A stretch of 64,000 nucleotides of DNA from JACDCP01 sp050740235 (GTDB lineage: Bacteria > Pseudomonadota > Gammaproteobacteria > Steroidobacterales > JACDCP01): assembly GCA_050740235.1 (NCBI GenBank), contig JBOIDB010000072.1:1-64000 (forward strand). The letters run 5' to 3'. Position 1 is the stretch's first letter; the number at the start of each line of letters is the position of its first letter. The position numbers were made by a program, and so were the translations under genes. Under the pieces are notes generated by a model. It did not search any database. It was not told the origin of the DNA and worked only from the letters and a program-made list of their open reading frames with translations. This document shows positions 49,642-58,518 of this stretch, in pieces.

Positions 49642-50797
49642 TCCACGCGCGATCCTGCATGTCGACATGGACGCGTTCTACGCGTCCGTCGAGCAGCGCG
49701 ATGAGCCGTCGCTGCGCGGCAAGCCGGTGCTGGTCGGGGGCGCCGGGCCGCGAGGCGTCGTCGCCGCGGCGAGCTACGAGTCGCGCGTCTACGGCATCCG
49801 ATCGGCGATGCCCATGCGCGAAGCGCTGACACGCTGCCCGCACGCGGTCTGCGTGCCGCCACGCTTCGATAGCTACCGGCGGGAATCGGCGTGCATCTTC
49901 GCGATCTTTCACGGCTTCTCGCCCCTGGTAGAGTCGCTCTCGCTCGACGAGGCGTTCATCGACGTCACGGCGAGTCGCTCGTTGTTCGGAGATGCGGCGG
50001 CGATCGGCCGGGCGATCAAGGACAGAATTCGCGATGCGACCCGTCTGAGCGCCTCCGTCGGAATCGGTCCCAACAAGCTCGTTGCCAAAATTGCGTCGGA
50101 TCTCGACAAGCCGGACGGCCTGCGCCTCGTCGATGACGACAGCTTGCAGTCGACGCTGGATCCGTTGCCGGCGCGCGTCCTGCCCGGGGTCGGCCCGCGA
50201 GCCGCCGGGCATCTCCGCCGCATCGGGCTGACGACCCTCGGCGAGCTGCGCCGCGCTCCGGCCTCGCGCCTGCAGCCGATCTTCGGCCGTTACAGCGAGC
50301 AGATACGCCAGCGCGCTGCGGGGGTCGACGACCGGCCGGTAGTTCCGGACGCCGCGCGCAAGTCGATCAGCGCCGAGGAAACCTTCGATGCCGACCTGCC
50401 GCAGGGTCCCGAGCTGTCGCGCGAGCTGGCGCGGCTCGCCGATCGCACCGCTGCACGTTTGCGCGCGAGCGGCCTCGTCGCGGGCTGCGTCTGCGTCAAG
50501 ATCCGCCGCCCGGATTTCGCCACGTTCACGCGGCGGCGGAGCCTCCATCCTCCGGCCAGCGGATCGCGCCTCATTCACGGCGCGGCCCGCGAGTTGCTCG
50601 GGCAATGGTTCGCTGCCGCGCCAGACGCGAAGCTGAGGCTGCTCGGAGTCGGGGTCGAGGATCTCGAGCCTGCCGGCCAGGCCGATCTGCTGGCCGCTCT
50701 CGGCACGGCCGGGAATGACGCGATAGACGATGCCGTCGACCGGATCCGCGCCCGTTTCGGCGAGGCCGCCCTCGGCAGCGCCCGCACGCTGCGGTGA
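49628..50797 (+). CDS. dinB: DNA polymerase IV (Y-family translesion polymerase)
   Basis: A 389-residue Y-family polymerase. Catalytic motifs are HVDMDAFYASVEQRD (metal Asp residues near 14 and 16) and SLSLDEAFIDV with the Asp-Glu pair. SVGIGPNKLVAKIASDLDKPDG, the helix-hairpin-helix LPGVGPRAAGHLRRIGL and a little-finger domain follow. It copies past damaged bases. The ATG at 49628 (MSPFPPRAILHVD) lies inside a dispersed palindrome; AGGA directly before it is too close for an ideal ribosome site. No LexA box is recognised upstream. Confidence 0.93.
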   Translation: MSPFPPRAILHVDMDAFYASVEQRDEPSLRGKPVLVGGAGPRGVVAAASYESRVYGIRSAMPMREALTRCPHAVCVPPRFDSYRRESACIFAIFHGFSPLVESLSLDEAFIDVTASRSLFGDAAAIGRAIKDRIRDATRLSASVGIGPNKLVAKIASDLDKPDGLRLVDDDSLQSTLDPLPARVLPGVGPRAAGHLRRIGLTTLGELRRAPASRLQPIFGRYSEQIRQRAAGVDDRPVVPDAARKSISAEETFDADLPQGPELSRELARLADRTAARLRASGLVAGCVCVKIRRPDFATFTRRRSLHPPASGSRLIHGAARELLGQWFAAAPDAKLRLLGVGVEDLEPAGQADLLAALGTAGNDAIDDAVDRIRARFGEAALGSARTLR

Positions 50798-50835
50798 GCG
50801 GTCCGGACCCCTTTTGAGGTCCCCGCGCGTTAAGT

Positions 50836-50924
50836 GAGAATCGGGGTCAGACCGGATTTTTCCGAACGGCATTCTACGGAGACCAGACGCAGATGGAGAA
50901 AATCCGGTCTGACCGCGGTTCTTC
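50836..50924. repeat. GGGGTCAGACC-type palindrome, second copy
   Basis: The left arm 50836-50863 (core GGGGTCAGACCGGATTTT) pairs with 50895-50924 around a 31-base centre, with a few mismatches and indels. The core GGTCAGACCG is shared with the copy at 10501-10586. It fills the gap between dinB and gspA, ending 36 bases before the gspA start. Confidence 0.8.
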
Positions 50925-50960
50925 GGCGGTAGAATACGCTGACCTGTTAGCCGGCTGACG

Positions 50961-52607
50961 ATGTACACGAGTTTTTTCGGCCTGAAAGAACGGCCGTTCG
51001 CCATCACGCCGAATCCGCGATACCTGTTCATGAGCGAGCGGCATGCGGACGCGCTCGCGCACCTGCTCTATGGCGTAACCGAGAGCGACGGCTTCATTCA
51101 GCTCACCGGCGAGGTCGGCACCGGCAAGACGACGCTGATCCGCAGCCTGCTGGAGCAGCTGCCCGAGCACGTCGAGGCCGCGCTGATCCTCAACTCGCGG
51201 CTCTCGCCGAACGAGTTCCTGGTGGCGATCTGCGAAGAGTTGCGCATCCCCGTGCCCGCCGACCCGAACAGCGTCAAGGCGCTGGTCGACGCGCTCAACG
51301 CGCACCTTCTGGAAGCGCACGCGCAGGGACGGCGAGTCGTGCTCATCGTCGACGAGGCGCAGAACCTCGGCGCCGACGTCCTCGAGCAGGTCCGTCTGCT
51401 CACGAATCTCGAAACCGACCGGCAGAAGCTCCTGCAGATCATCCTCATCGGCCAGCCCGAGCTCAGGCAGGTGCTGGACCGCACCGATCTCCGGCAGCTC
51501 GCGCAGCGGATCACCGGCCGCTTTCATCTCGAGCCGCTGACGCGCGAGGAAAGCCGCGGCTACGTGGCGCATCGTCTGCGAGTCGCCGGAGCGACCTCGG
51601 ATATCTTCACGCCGCAGGCCCTCAACGAAGTGCACAGGCTGTCCGGCGGCGTGCCCCGGATCGTCAACGTCATCTGCGACCGCGCGCTGCTCGGCGCGTA
51701 TTCCCGCGAACAGCGTACGGTATCGCCGAAGCTCGCCCGCATTGCCGCGGCGGAGGTCTACGGCCGCGACATGAGTCCCGTGTGGCACCGCTGGCTGACC
51801 AGCGGCGGCATCGTGGCGGCGGTCGGACTCGTCGCCCTCGGCCTGTGGCGCATCGGCGAGAGCGTCGGCAGCCGACAGGCCGGAGCGCGCGCCGACACTG
51901 AAACCATGGCGGAGGCGCCCGCCGCCGAAGCCAGGCCCGGGGCCGGCCAGCCTGCCGCGAGCACTTCAGAGCCGGCCGGCGAGCAGTCGTTTCAGACGCT
52001 CCTCGAAGATCACATCGCCACGACCGGCAACGATGCCGCCTTCACGACGCTGTTCGGCCTCTGGAGCGCCGAGTACCGGCCGGACGGGGGTCGGGCTTGT
52101 GCCCAGGCGGCCGATTTCGGGCTGCGTTGCGTCGTATCGCGCGGCTCGTGGGCCGATCTGTATCGCCTGCGCCGCCCGGCGATTCTCACCCTGACGGACG
52201 ATGCGGGTGTTCAATACCAGGTCGTGCTGACCGGCCTCGGCGATGAGTCGGCGCGGCTGGATTTCGGCGGCGCCTCGCACGAGGTGCGCATCGGCACGCT
52301 GTCGCGTTACTGGTTCGGCGACTATCTGCTGGTCTGGCAGCCGCAGACCGGACAGGTGCGGCCGCTGACGGTCGGCATGCGCGGCGAGGACGTGCTCTGG
52401 CTGCGCGACAGCCTCGCCGCGCTGCAGGGGGAACCGGCAGACTCCGCGCGCCCGGAGGTCTTCGACGAGGCGCTCGCGGCACGCGTGCGCGAATTTCAGC
52501 GCAGCCGCCGGATCAGGGTCGACGGGATCGCCGGCGAGCGCACCTTGATCCTGGTCAATGCCGAGCTCTATCCCGAGGGCACGCCATTGCTGGCGGAAAC
52601 GGGTTAG
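50961..52607 (+). CDS. gspA: GspA/ExeA-like AAA ATPase with peptidoglycan-binding domain
   Basis: A 548-residue protein starting with the ExeA signature YTSFFGLKERPFAITPNPRYLF. AAA domain: Walker A GEVGTGKTT, Walker B VVLIVDEAQNL, QRITGRFHLEPL. A membrane helix (GGIVAAVGLVALGLWRIG) lies near residue 280, then a periplasmic part ending in a PG_binding_1 domain (LTVGMRGEDVLWLRDSLAALQG, IRVDGIAGERTLILVNA). GspA and GspB work together to insert the type II secretion secretin through peptidoglycan. No other Gsp gene is in the window. Confidence 0.92.
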   Translation: MYTSFFGLKERPFAITPNPRYLFMSERHADALAHLLYGVTESDGFIQLTGEVGTGKTTLIRSLLEQLPEHVEAALILNSRLSPNEFLVAICEELRIPVPADPNSVKALVDALNAHLLEAHAQGRRVVLIVDEAQNLGADVLEQVRLLTNLETDRQKLLQIILIGQPELRQVLDRTDLRQLAQRITGRFHLEPLTREESRGYVAHRLRVAGATSDIFTPQALNEVHRLSGGVPRIVNVICDRALLGAYSREQRTVSPKLARIAAAEVYGRDMSPVWHRWLTSGGIVAAVGLVALGLWRIGESVGSRQAGARADTETMAEAPAAEARPGAGQPAASTSEPAGEQSFQTLLEDHIATTGNDAAFTTLFGLWSAEYRPDGGRACAQAADFGLRCVVSRGSWADLYRLRRPAILTLTDDAGVQYQVVLTGLGDESARLDFGGASHEVRIGTLSRYWFGDYLLVWQPQTGQVRPLTVGMRGEDVLWLRDSLAALQGEPADSARPEVFDEALAARVREFQRSRRIRVDGIAGERTLILVNAELYPEGTPLLAETG

Positions 52608-52612
52608 CCTGC

Positions 52613-53293
52613 ATGTCGTTCATTCTCGACGCCCTGAAGAAGTCCGAGATCGAGCGCCAGGAGCAGGCCGGCCCGAGCGTCGCGCACGTGCGCGAAGGTC
52701 AGCCGGACTCCCGCCGGCCGCTGTGGATCGCCGGCATCGCGGGCCTGCTGGCCGTCAATCTCATCGTCCTGCTGTTCTTCGCGTTCCGTTCGCCGGCCGC
52801 TCCCGAGCCGGCAGCACCGGAGACCGAGGCGCCTGCGTCGGCCTCCGGAAATGCTCCGACTGTCTCCAAGCAGCCGGCTCGCAGGTCCGTCGCGCGCCCG
52901 GCCGCGTCGCCGGATCGTGAGGTGCGACCGCTCGTGGCGGAGGCCGAGCCGCAGCCGGCGCCGCGTGTTGCCGCCTCCTCCCCTGCTCCCGCCGAGCCGT
53001 CTCGCCAGGCGCCGTCACGCGCAGCGTCGTCGATCGGACCCGCCGTCCCGGACGAAACCGCAACTTTGCCGACCTTCAACGATCTCGTGGTCGACGGTCG
53101 CCTGTCCCTGCCGCCGCTGCATCTCGACATCCATGTCTACAGCGATGTCCCCGCATCCCGTTTCGTGTTCATCGACGGGCGCAAGTACCACGAGGGCGAA
53201 CGCCTTACTGCCGGCCCGCAGGTCGAGCGCATCACCGAGACGGGTGTCGTGTTGAGCCACGAGGGCGAGCAATTCCTGCTGCCGCGCATGTAG
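52613..53293 (+). CDS. gspB: general secretion pathway protein B
   Basis: A 226-residue single-pass protein. It begins with the family signature MSFILDALKKSEIERQEQ, has a membrane helix (LWIAGIAGLLAVNLIVLLFFAF) near residues 43-64, a long Pro/Ala/Glu-rich periplasmic linker, and a C-terminal GspB domain (LPPLHLDIHVYSDVPASRFVFIDGRKYHEGE). It follows gspA by 5 bases and forms a complex with it. Confidence 0.92.
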   Translation: MSFILDALKKSEIERQEQAGPSVAHVREGQPDSRRPLWIAGIAGLLAVNLIVLLFFAFRSPAAPEPAAPETEAPASASGNAPTVSKQPARRSVARPAASPDREVRPLVAEAEPQPAPRVAASSPAPAEPSRQAPSRAASSIGPAVPDETATLPTFNDLVVDGRLSLPPLHLDIHVYSDVPASRFVFIDGRKYHEGERLTAGPQVERITETGVVLSHEGEQFLLPRM

Positions 53294-53298
53294 GCGCG

Positions 53299-53820
53299 AT
53301 GAAACTGCAAGGCTCCTGCCACTGCGCGTCCGTGCGCTTCGAGCTCGAATCCGCGCATCCGTATCCGTTCATGCGCTGCTACTGCTCGATCTGTCGGAAA
53401 ACCGCCGGCGCCGGCGGTTACGCCATCAATCTGGCGGGCGACAACCGCACCCTGAAAGTCACCGGCAAAAAGCATGTCGGCGTCTACCGCGCGAGAATGG
53501 CCGAGGAGAAAAGTGGCAAAACCACGTACAGCTCGGCCCGCAGGCACTTCTGCAAGCAATGCGGCAGCCCGCTGTGGCTTTGGGATCCGAACTGGCCGGA
53601 TCTCGTGCACCCGCACGCTTCCGCAATCGACACCGAGCTGCCGGTGCCGCCCGAGCACACACACATGATGCTGGGATCCAAAGCGATGTGGGTGGAGGTG
53701 GAGGTGGAGGCGAAGCCGCGTGACCGGAGGTTCGACGAGTATCCGGAGGAGTCGATCGCCGATTGGCATCAGCGGCTGGGCCTGGAGAGAAGGAATCAGG
53801 ACGATAAAGCCGACAACTGA
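53299..53820 (+). CDS. GFA-family (glutathione-dependent formaldehyde-activating-like) protein
   Basis: A 173-residue zinc protein of the GFA/CENP-V family. Conserved cysteines are in GSCHCASVRFELES, RCYCSICRKTAGAGG and HFCKQCGSPLW. The family's enzymatic role is rarely known; some members join formaldehyde to glutathione. The start is 5 bases after the gspB stop, so it may be read in the same transcript, although the functions appear unrelated. Confidence 0.88.
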   Translation: MKLQGSCHCASVRFELESAHPYPFMRCYCSICRKTAGAGGYAINLAGDNRTLKVTGKKHVGVYRARMAEEKSGKTTYSSARRHFCKQCGSPLWLWDPNWPDLVHPHASAIDTELPVPPEHTHMMLGSKAMWVEVEVEAKPRDRRFDEYPEESIADWHQRLGLERRNQDDKADN

Positions 53821-53902
53821 GGCCTCATCGCAAGACTGAATCCTTGCCGGCCGAATCGGTCGGAGTTCGTGACCGGCCTGTAGTGACGCAAGGAAAGCCT
53901 TT

Positions 53903-55357
53903 TTGCGATCGACTGTCATTTCATTCGCTGTTCTTGCGGCTTGCGCGTGCGGGCCGCTCGAGCCTGCGGCTGCGGCCACGCTTCATCGCTACACGGCGAG
54001 CGTCGATCCGAAGCTCGAATCGATCGAGGTCCGCGCCTGTTTCGACGGCCCTGCACCTTCTCGGCTCGTGGCTTCTCGTGCCGCCACAGGAGCGCTCGCG
54101 CGCATTCCCCGAGTTGACGGCAGCGCCGGCGCGGTGCGCCGGCTCCACGGAGAGTTGCGGCTCGAGGATCTGTCGGACGATGCGTGCATCCTCTATGCGA
54201 CACGGCTTCGGGACGTCATCGAGCGCGAAGGCCGATGGCGAACGGCCGGCGGAGAGATCATCACGAGCGCGGACGATTGGCTATGGCGGCCGCGGGAGCT
54301 GCCTGAGGACGCGGATATCGAGATTGCCTTTGTGACGGCAGAAGGCATGTCCGTCTCGGCACCATGGCCATTGATCGAGCGAGTGTCAGGTCGCAGCGTA
54401 TACCGGGTCGGTCATACGTCTCGCTACTGGCCCGCGCGCGTGGCGTTCGGCGATTTCGATATCGACACGATCGAGGTGCCCGGGGCTCGCCTGCACCTGG
54501 CGCTGTTGCGCGGCATCGGGCAGGCCGATCACGATGCAGTCCGGCGCTGGCTCGGCGAAGCGGCGACGGCCGTCAGTACTTTGTACGGCCGGTTTCCGCT
54601 CGACTCGGCACAGATTCTCGTATTGCCCGCGAGCCGCAGCGGCGAGCCGGTGCCGTGGGCCCAGGTGCTGCGTGGCGGCGGGGCGTCCGCCCACTTCTTC
54701 ATCAATGCCGTCGCCAGCGAAGCGGAACTGCGCAGCGACTGGACCGCGGCGCACGAGCTAAGTCATATGCTGATGCCGTACATCGACCGCGACGACGCCT
54801 GGCTTTCGGAAGGCTTTGCCAGCTATTTCCAGAACGTGTTGCGCGCCCGCGCCGGCCTTTTGAGTGCGGCCGAAGCATGGCAGAAGCTGGATCAGGGGTT
54901 TCAACGCGGCATCGACGGCACGGTGGAAGGCCGGTCATTGCGCGAGGCGAGCGGCAGCATGAACCGGGATCACGCCTATATGCGTGTGTACTGGAGCGGA
55001 GCCGCAATCGCGCTCATGGCCGACGTTCGCCTGCGGCAGCAGTCGGACAACCGGCAGTCGCTCGGCACGGCGCTCGAGGCGCTGGGCACGTGCTGCCTTC
55101 CCGGCACCCGCACCTGGAGCGCTCACGAGCTGTTCCTCGAGCTGGACGAGCTGACCGGCACCGACGTCTTCAGCGACCTGTACGCCAGGTACGCCGATGC
55201 GCGGAAGTTTCCGGACCTGCGCGCCGTCTACGCGCAGCTCGGGCTCGTCGGCAGCGCCGATCGGTTGCGGCTCGAACCGGACGCGCCGATGGCAGGCGTG
55301 CGCGATGCGATCATGAGCGCGCCGCAGAAACTGGCGAACGGCAAACACCCGCAATAA
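53903..55357 (+). CDS. exported gluzincin-like metallopeptidase
   Basis: A 484-residue exported protein (signal peptide VISFAVLAACACGPLEPAAAA). The zinc motif HELSH is near residues 284-288, with the third ligand probably the Glu of LSEGFASYFQNVL about 20 residues later, as in M1 and related peptidases. The rest has no motif I recognise. The start is TTG 53903 with AAGGAAAG upstream. It could be a peptidase of the M61 or M1 type acting in the periplasm. Confidence 0.78.
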   Translation: MRSTVISFAVLAACACGPLEPAAAATLHRYTASVDPKLESIEVRACFDGPAPSRLVASRAATGALARIPRVDGSAGAVRRLHGELRLEDLSDDACILYATRLRDVIEREGRWRTAGGEIITSADDWLWRPRELPEDADIEIAFVTAEGMSVSAPWPLIERVSGRSVYRVGHTSRYWPARVAFGDFDIDTIEVPGARLHLALLRGIGQADHDAVRRWLGEAATAVSTLYGRFPLDSAQILVLPASRSGEPVPWAQVLRGGGASAHFFINAVASEAELRSDWTAAHELSHMLMPYIDRDDAWLSEGFASYFQNVLRARAGLLSAAEAWQKLDQGFQRGIDGTVEGRSLREASGSMNRDHAYMRVYWSGAAIALMADVRLRQQSDNRQSLGTALEALGTCCLPGTRTWSAHELFLELDELTGTDVFSDLYARYADARKFPDLRAVYAQLGLVGSADRLRLEPDAPMAGVRDAIMSAPQKLANGKHPQ

Positions 55358-55404
55358 AGCCGCCTTCATGCCATCCGGCGCGACGTGCGACAATCGCGTC
55401 CGCC

Positions 55405-56553
55405 ATGGGCAGCCAACGACACTTGAAACCGGAAACGCTCGCGATACACGCCGGCCGCAGGCCGGGCGCGGAATCCGGCGCCGTCACCCCGCCGATCCAC
55501 CTGTCGACGACTTACGTGCGCGCGGCCGACGGCAGCCTGCTGCACGGACACAACTACAGCCGCGAATCCAATCCGACGCGCGACGCGCTCGAAGCCGGCC
55601 TCAGCGCCCTGGAAGGCGGCCGCGCCGCCGCGGCCTTCGCTTCAGGCTCTGCAGCGGCTCTGGCCGTCTTCAACACGGTGGACCCGGGCGGGCACATTGT
55701 CGCCTCCGCGGACGCCTATCACGGCATCGTCCGGCAACTCCGTGAGATCGTCGCCCGCTGGGGCACAGTGGTCTCGCTCGCCGATGCCAGCGATCCGGAG
55801 GCGGTGCGCGCGGCGATGCGCAAGGACACGCGCCTGGTCTGGATCGAAACGCCGTCCAACCCGCTGCTCAAGATCACGGACATCGGCGCCCTTGCGGAAA
55901 TTGCGCATTCCGGCGGGGGCGTCCTGGCCTGCGACAACACGTTCGCGACCCCGATCCTGCAGCAACCGCTCGCGCTCGGCGCGGATCTCGTCGTGCACAG
56001 CACGACGAAATACATCGGCGGGCACAGCGATATCGTCGGCGGTGTGGTCGTCGCCCGCGAGAACGACGAGCGCTTTGCGCGAATCCGGCACTTTCAGGCG
56101 ATCGGGGGCGCGGCGCCTTCGCCGTTCGATTGCTGGCTGCTCCAGCGCAGTATTGCCACATTGCCGTGTCGAGTCCGCACCCAATCCGAGTCGGCGGCAA
56201 CCATTGCGCAGTTCCTGATGCGACGCACGGACGTCGAGAGCACGCTCTATCCCGGACTCTCGACCCATGCCGGGCACGCGCTGGCGGCGCGTCAGATGAA
56301 AGCGTTCGGCGGCATGTTGTCCTTCTGCGTTCGGGGCGGCGCTGCGGAAGCACTGCGCGTCGCAGCCGGCGTTCGCCTGTTCACGCGCGCAACCAGTCTC
56401 GGCGGCATCGAGAGCCTGATCGAGCACCGCGCTTCCTCTGAAGGACCGCACACACGCGCGCCCGCCAATCTGCTGCGCCTGTCCATCGGGCTCGAGCATG
56501 CCGACGACCTGAAAGCTGATCTCGAGAACGCGCTCGACGCGGCCGCGCTCTAA
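55405..56553 (+). CDS. Cys/Met metabolism PLP-dependent enzyme
   Basis: A 382-residue fold-type I enzyme of the cystathionine gamma-synthase/lyase family. Landmarks are TLAIHAGRRPGAESGAVTPP, the Tyr/Arg in YSRESNPTRDALE, SGSAAAL, IETPSNPLLKITDI, and the PLP lysine in VVHSTTKYIGGHSD. It probably acts as cystathionine gamma-synthase, gamma-lyase or methionine gamma-lyase; these cannot be separated by eye. The start is ATG 55405, just before MGSQRHLKPETLAIH. Confidence 0.9.
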   Translation: MGSQRHLKPETLAIHAGRRPGAESGAVTPPIHLSTTYVRAADGSLLHGHNYSRESNPTRDALEAGLSALEGGRAAAAFASGSAAALAVFNTVDPGGHIVASADAYHGIVRQLREIVARWGTVVSLADASDPEAVRAAMRKDTRLVWIETPSNPLLKITDIGALAEIAHSGGGVLACDNTFATPILQQPLALGADLVVHSTTKYIGGHSDIVGGVVVARENDERFARIRHFQAIGGAAPSPFDCWLLQRSIATLPCRVRTQSESAATIAQFLMRRTDVESTLYPGLSTHAGHALAARQMKAFGGMLSFCVRGGAAEALRVAAGVRLFTRATSLGGIESLIEHRASSEGPHTRAPANLLRLSIGLEHADDLKADLENALDAAAL

Positions 56554-56719
56554 CAGGATGTTGAAAAAGCCATCCATGGCTTTTTCACCTTTGCGATCCG
56601 AAAAGTGTGATTTTCGGATCGCAAGCATTTTCAAGAACTTGCAGTTCTCGAAAATGGCGATGCATCCATGCATCGCTTAGCAGGCTGCCAAAAAACAGAG
56701 TACTACAACAGCCTGCTAA
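56554..56719. repeat. cluster of five palindromes between convergent genes
   Basis: In order: GAAAAAGCCAT/ATGGCTTTTTC with a CAGGATG end (56554-56586, related to 35358-35390); TTGCGATCCGAAAA/TTTTCGGATCGCAA (56591-56624, perfect 14 bp); a CATTTTC..GAACTT-centred hairpin (56626-56656); CGATGCAT-CC-ATGCATCG (56658-56675, perfect); TTAGCAGGCTG/CAGCCTGCTAA (56677-56719, perfect 11 bp). The block starts directly after the PLP-gene stop codon. It could serve as a two-way terminator, but its ends resemble a small non-coding mobile element. Confidence 0.85.
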
Positions 56720-56770
56720 ACGCCGGTATGTCTTGATCCCGAATCCGGCACCGTGGACGGCGACATTCGC

Positions 56771-57550
56771 CTAATCGCGAATTCCCACGCCGCGATTCAT
56801 CAGGAACAGGCTGAAACCGAACAGCCCGACGACGAAACCGACGATGATCGCGTAGGCGGTGCCGAGGTTCACGTCGGAGACGCCCAGCACGCCGTAGCGG
56901 AACGCGTTCACCATGTAGAGGATCGGGTTGGCCTTCGACAAGTCCTGCCAGAACTCCGGCAACAGCGAGATCGAGTAGAACACACCGCCGAGGTAGGTGA
57001 GCGGCGTGAGAATGAACGTGGGCACGATGGTGACGTCATCGAATTTGCGCGCGAATATGGCGTTGATGAAGCCGCCGAGCGAAAACACGACCGCGGTCAA
57101 AAGGACCACCGACAGCGTGATGAGCGGATGCTCGAGCTCGAGATCGGTGAACAGCAACGCGATCGCGGTCACGACGAGGCCGACGAGAAATCCGCGGGCG
57201 ACGCCGCCGGCCACGTGGCCGAGGATGATCATCGAATTGGGCAGTGGAGAAACCAGCAGCTCCTCGATGTGCTTGCCGAACTTGGCGCCGAAGAACGACG
57301 AGACGACGTTGCCGTACGAGTTGGTGATGATCGACATCATGATCAGCCCGGGCGCTATAAACTGCATGTAATCGAAGCCGCCCATCTCGCCTATGCGTGT
57401 GCCGATGAGGCTGCCGAAGATGACGAAGTACAGCGTCATGGTAATCGCCGGCGGCACGATGGTCTGCACCCAGATGCGCAGCACGCGCACGACCTCCTTG
57501 CGCAGGATCGTGTAGAGACCAATGAGGTCTTCCCTGATGCGCATGCTCAT
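56771..57550 (-). CDS. yadH: ABC-2 permease, YadH-like
   Basis: A 259-residue permease with six helices, including PPAITMTLYFVIFGSLIG, FIAPGLIMMSIITNSYGNVV and FILTPLTYLGGVFYSISLLP, which match the YadH/NodJ group. It ends with a short tail after FVVGLFGFSLFLM. The start overlaps the ATPase stop (ATGA 57547-57550). The transported substrate of YadGH is unknown. Confidence 0.92.
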   Translation of the reverse strand: MSMRIREDLIGLYTILRKEVVRVLRIWVQTIVPPAITMTLYFVIFGSLIGTRIGEMGGFDYMQFIAPGLIMMSIITNSYGNVVSSFFGAKFGKHIEELLVSPLPNSMIILGHVAGGVARGFLVGLVVTAIALLFTDLELEHPLITLSVVLLTAVVFSLGGFINAIFARKFDDVTIVPTFILTPLTYLGGVFYSISLLPEFWQDLSKANPILYMVNAFRYGVLGVSDVNLGTAYAIIVGFVVGLFGFSLFLMNRGVGIRD

Positions 57551-58473
57551 GGCGCGACGGCACCCTTCGCTTCCACGAGGCGCATAAACAGTTCCTCGAG
57601 GCGATTCGTCTTGTTGCGCATGCTGAGCACATGCAGGTTTTGCTCGGTGAGCATCGCGAACAGGCTATTGATGCTGCGCTCGCGGGAGACGTCCACCTCG
57701 AGGCTCGTCTCGTCGATCATACGCACTTCATAGCCGTCGAGCCTGGGCGGCGTCTGCACGTGCTCACGCAGGTTGAGCACGAAGGTTTCCATCGTGAGCT
57801 TGCGCAGCACGTTCGCCATGCGGTCGTGCTCGATGATTCGCCCGCCGTCGATGATCGCGATGTTGCGGCAGAGATTCTCGGCCTCCTCGAGATAATGCGT
57901 CGTCAGGATGATCGTCGTGCCTTCGCGGTTGATCTTGCGCATGAACCGCCACATGGAGCGACGGATCTCGATGTCGACGCCGGCCGTCGGCTCGTCGAGG
58001 ATCAGCAGCCGCGGCTCGTGCACCAGCGCGCGAGCGATCATCAGGCGCCGCTTCATGCCGCCGGAGAGATTGCGGGAGATGTCGCCGCGTCTTTCCCATA
58101 GATACAGCTCTTTCAGATACTTCTCGGCGCGCTTCTTCGCGGCGCTGCGGGGTATGCCGTAATAGCCGGCCTGGTTGAGGACGATGTCGCCGACCTTCTC
58201 GAACTGGTTGAAGTTGATCTCCTGCGGCACGAGGCCGATGCAGGCCTTGGCCGCCTCCAGCTCGCGGTCGATGTCGTGATCGAACACCTGCACACTGCCG
58301 CCGGTCTTGTTCACGAGCGAGGTGACGATGCCGATGGCGGTGGTCTTGCCCGCGCCGTTCGGCCCGAGCAGGGCGAAGAAATCGCCCTCGGCTACTTCCA
58401 GGTCGATCCCTTTGAGGGCCTGAACACCATTGCGATACGTCTTGGAGAGGTTTGCGAGCCTGAGAGCCGACAT
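57547..58473 (-). CDS. yadG: ABC ATPase, YadG-like
   Basis: A 308-residue ATPase: Walker A LLGPNGAGKTTAIGIV, Q-loop LVPQEINFNQFEKV, signature LSGGMKRRLMIARAL, Walker B LLILDEPTAGVD, H-loop LTTHYLEEAE. VPQEINFN is characteristic of YadG. It is the energising partner of the permease 3' to it. No promoter is recognised in the 45-base gap before it. Confidence 0.93.
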   Translation of the reverse strand: MSALRLANLSKTYRNGVQALKGIDLEVAEGDFFALLGPNGAGKTTAIGIVTSLVNKTGGSVQVFDHDIDRELEAAKACIGLVPQEINFNQFEKVGDIVLNQAGYYGIPRSAAKKRAEKYLKELYLWERRGDISRNLSGGMKRRLMIARALVHEPRLLILDEPTAGVDIEIRRSMWRFMRKINREGTTIILTTHYLEEAENLCRNIAIIDGGRIIEHDRMANVLRKLTMETFVLNLREHVQTPPRLDGYEVRMIDETSLEVDVSRERSINSLFAMLTEQNLHVLSMRNKTNRLEELFMRLVEAKGAVAP

Positions 58474-58518
58474 GGGGTCGGAATTATAGAGCCTCTCGCC
58501 CGCCTCTCCCCCGACTTC

